In this document: piece by piece, positions 6,736-8,077 of the stretch | Layout: each line of letters starts with the position of its first letter | Numbering within the stretch: the first letter of the stretch is position 1 | From: Bacteroidota bacterium | GTDB lineage: Bacteria > Bacteroidota > Bacteroidia > M30B66 | Assembly (NCBI GenBank): GCA_020438185.1 | Contig: JAGQVC010000062.1 | Coordinates: 1-8,077, forward strand | Length of the DNA stretch: 8,077 bases | Reading direction: 5' to 3' | Position numbers and translations under genes: made by a program | Notes under the pieces: model-generated | What the model was told of the DNA's origin: nothing | The model's input: only the letters and a program-made list of their open reading frames with translations | The model's database searches: none

Positions 6736-8077
6736 TCAAAGCTTTCGCTTGATTTCTACATTTTCATACCCTTCAATGATGTCGCCAACTTTGATATCGT
6801 TGAAGTTGTGAATGTTCAGACCGCATTCGTATCCGGCATTCACCTCTTTCACGTCATCTTTAAAGCGTTTCAGAGAACCGAGGTCACCTGCATAAATTAC
6901 AATACCATCACGGATAAGTCGGATTTTTGTGTTTCTGGAGATTTTTCCATCCAAAACATAACATCCTGCCACTGTTCCAACCTTAGTAATTTTAAATACA
7001 TCCCGAACCTCGACATTGCAAACCACCTTCTCTTCAAATTCAGGTGCAAGCATTCCTTCCATAGCAGCCTTAATTTCCTCAATTGCTTTGTAAATAATCG
7101 AGTAAAAGCGCATATCAATCTGTTCGTTTTCAGCAAGTTTTCTTGCTGAAACAGACGGTCTAACCTGGAACCCAACTATAATTGCATTTGAAGCGGAAGC
7201 CAGCAAAACATCACTTTCAGTAACCTGACCAACAGATTTGTGAATGATATTCACCTGAATTTTTTCAGTTGATAATTTCAAAAGTGAGTCAGAAAGAGCC
7301 TCAACAGATCCGTCAACGTCACCCTTCACGATAATATTCAACTCTTTGAAATCACCAATTGCTATTCGCCTTCCGATTTCATCCAAAGTGATGTGTTTCT
7401 GAGTTCTGATACCTTGCTCACGCTGCAATTGCTGACGTTTGTTAGCAATTTCCCTTGCTTCACGTTCATCTGCCATCACGTTAAACTTGTCGCCTGAGGC
7501 AGGAGCTCCGCTTAAACCAAGCATTTGTGCCGCCATTGAAGGTCCTGCTTCTTTGATATTATTACCTCTTTCGTTGAACAAGGCTTTAACCCGGCCGCTA
7601 TATGGTCCCGCCAAAACTACATCTCCAACGCGCAGAGTACCATTTTGCACAATCAAAGTTGTCACGTAGCCTCTTCCTTTGTCTAACTCTGATTCAATTA
7701 CTGAACCTGTTGCTCTCCTGTCTGCATTAGCTTTTAAATCAAGTATTTCTGCTTCAAGGAGTACTTTTTCCAGTAATTGGTCCACATTAGTACCATGCTT
7801 GGCGGCTATTTCCTGAACCTGGTATTTTCCTCCCCAGTCCTCAACAAGAATATTCATCGCGGCAAGCTGTTCCCTGATTTTACTTGGATTGGCACCTGGT
7901 TTATCAATTTTATTGATTGCGAAAACAATAGGTACCTGTGCAGCCTGTGCGTGATTAATAGCTTCAACTGTTTGGGGCATCACACTATCATCAGCAGCGA
8001 CCACAATTATTGCTACGTCAGTAATTTGAGCACCACGAGCACGCATAGCTGTAAACGCCTCGTGACCCGGGGTGTCG
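6736..8077 (-). CDS. infB: Translation initiation factor IF-2, C-terminal part (cut by window edge)
   Basis: The reading frame is open to the right edge, so this is the 3' part of the gene, about 447 codons. The ATG at 8046 is internal: the upstream codons read DTPGHEAFTA, which includes the G3 motif of the GTPase domain. Next come the G4 motif NKID (codons at 7914-7903) and a G5-like AAK (7806-7798). The beta-barrel domain II follows (GSVIESELDKGRGYVTTLIVQNGTL region), then the IF-2-specific domain III (GDVDGSVEALSDSLLKLS) and the fMet-tRNA-binding C-terminal domain (EVRDVFKITKVGTVAGCYV to the end). IF-2 is a cytoplasmic GTPase that positions initiator tRNA on the 30S subunit and promotes 50S joining. 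Bacteroidota IF-2 proteins are roughly 900-1000 residues, so about half is outside. A terminator hairpin follows 13 bases after the stop. Confidence 0.97.
   Translation of the reverse strand, partial: DTPGHEAFTAMRARGAQITDVAIIVVAADDSVMPQTVEAINHAQAAQVPIVFAINKIDKPGANPSKIREQLAAMNILVEDWGGKYQVQEIAAKHGTNVDQLLEKVLLEAEILDLKANADRRATGSVIESELDKGRGYVTTLIVQNGTLRVGDVVLAGPYSGRVKALFNERGNNIKEAGPSMAAQMLGLSGAPASGDKFNVMADEREAREIANKRQQLQREQGIRTQKHITLDEIGRRIAIGDFKELNIIVKGDVDGSVEALSDSLLKLSTEKIQVNIIHKSVGQVTESDVLLASASNAIIVGFQVRPSVSARKLAENEQIDMRFYSIIYKAIEEIKAAMEGMLAPEFEEKVVCNVEVRDVFKITKVGTVAGCYVLDGKISRNTKIRLIRDGIVIYAGDLGSLKRFKDDVKEVNAGYECGLNIHNFNDIKVGDIIEGYENVEIKRKL

Noticed and set aside
7439..7669. Plus-strand open frame of 76 codons opposite infB
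   Set aside because: It is antisense to the highly conserved domain II region of IF-2; low coding likelihood.

Overview
This window reads as ordinary chromosomal DNA from a member of the Bacteroidota. Four things point there: an Alternative Complex III (act) operon with a Bacteroidota-style ActB, a small SPOR-domain protein of the kind common in that phylum, infB beside them, and translation starts without clear Shine-Dalgarno sequences together with a TAnnTTTG-type promoter. The DNA is moderately AT-rich. I saw no mobile element, CRISPR array, tRNA or rRNA.

Layout. From the left edge to 5897 the minus strand carries the front of an act operon, transcribed right to left: actA (5897-4629), actB (4591-1454), actC (1429-50) and the first 14 codons of actD (43 to the edge). 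The gaps are 37, 24 and 6 bases, so this is very probably one transcript, continuing off the left edge. A 291-base divergent spacer (5898-6188) is very AT-rich. It holds a good Bacteroidota promoter for the rightward gene, a weaker candidate for the act operon and a near-perfect inverted repeat that could be an operator. Then come a small exported SPOR-domain gene on the plus strand (6189-6641), a strong hairpin able to terminate in both directions (6701-6722), and the 3' half of infB on the minus strand (6736 to the right edge).

How the genes work together. ActA, ActB, ActC and ActD are subunits of a membrane quinol:electron-acceptor oxidoreductase that replaces the cytochrome bc1 complex. 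Quinol is oxidised at the membrane subunit ActC, electrons pass through the four iron-sulfur clusters of ActB to the haems of ActA, and from there toward a monohaem cytochrome and an oxygen reductase. ActE, ActF and the oxidase genes would be expected beyond the left edge but are not visible. The SPOR protein (envelope, probably peptidoglycan binding) and IF-2 (translation initiation) have no evident mechanistic link to respiration.

I do not see an undescribed system here. The points most worth a second look are the extra monohaem cytochrome c domain with its own membrane anchor at the front of ActA, the nearly leaderless promoter arrangement of the SPOR gene, and the PerR/Fur-like palindrome upstream of actA.
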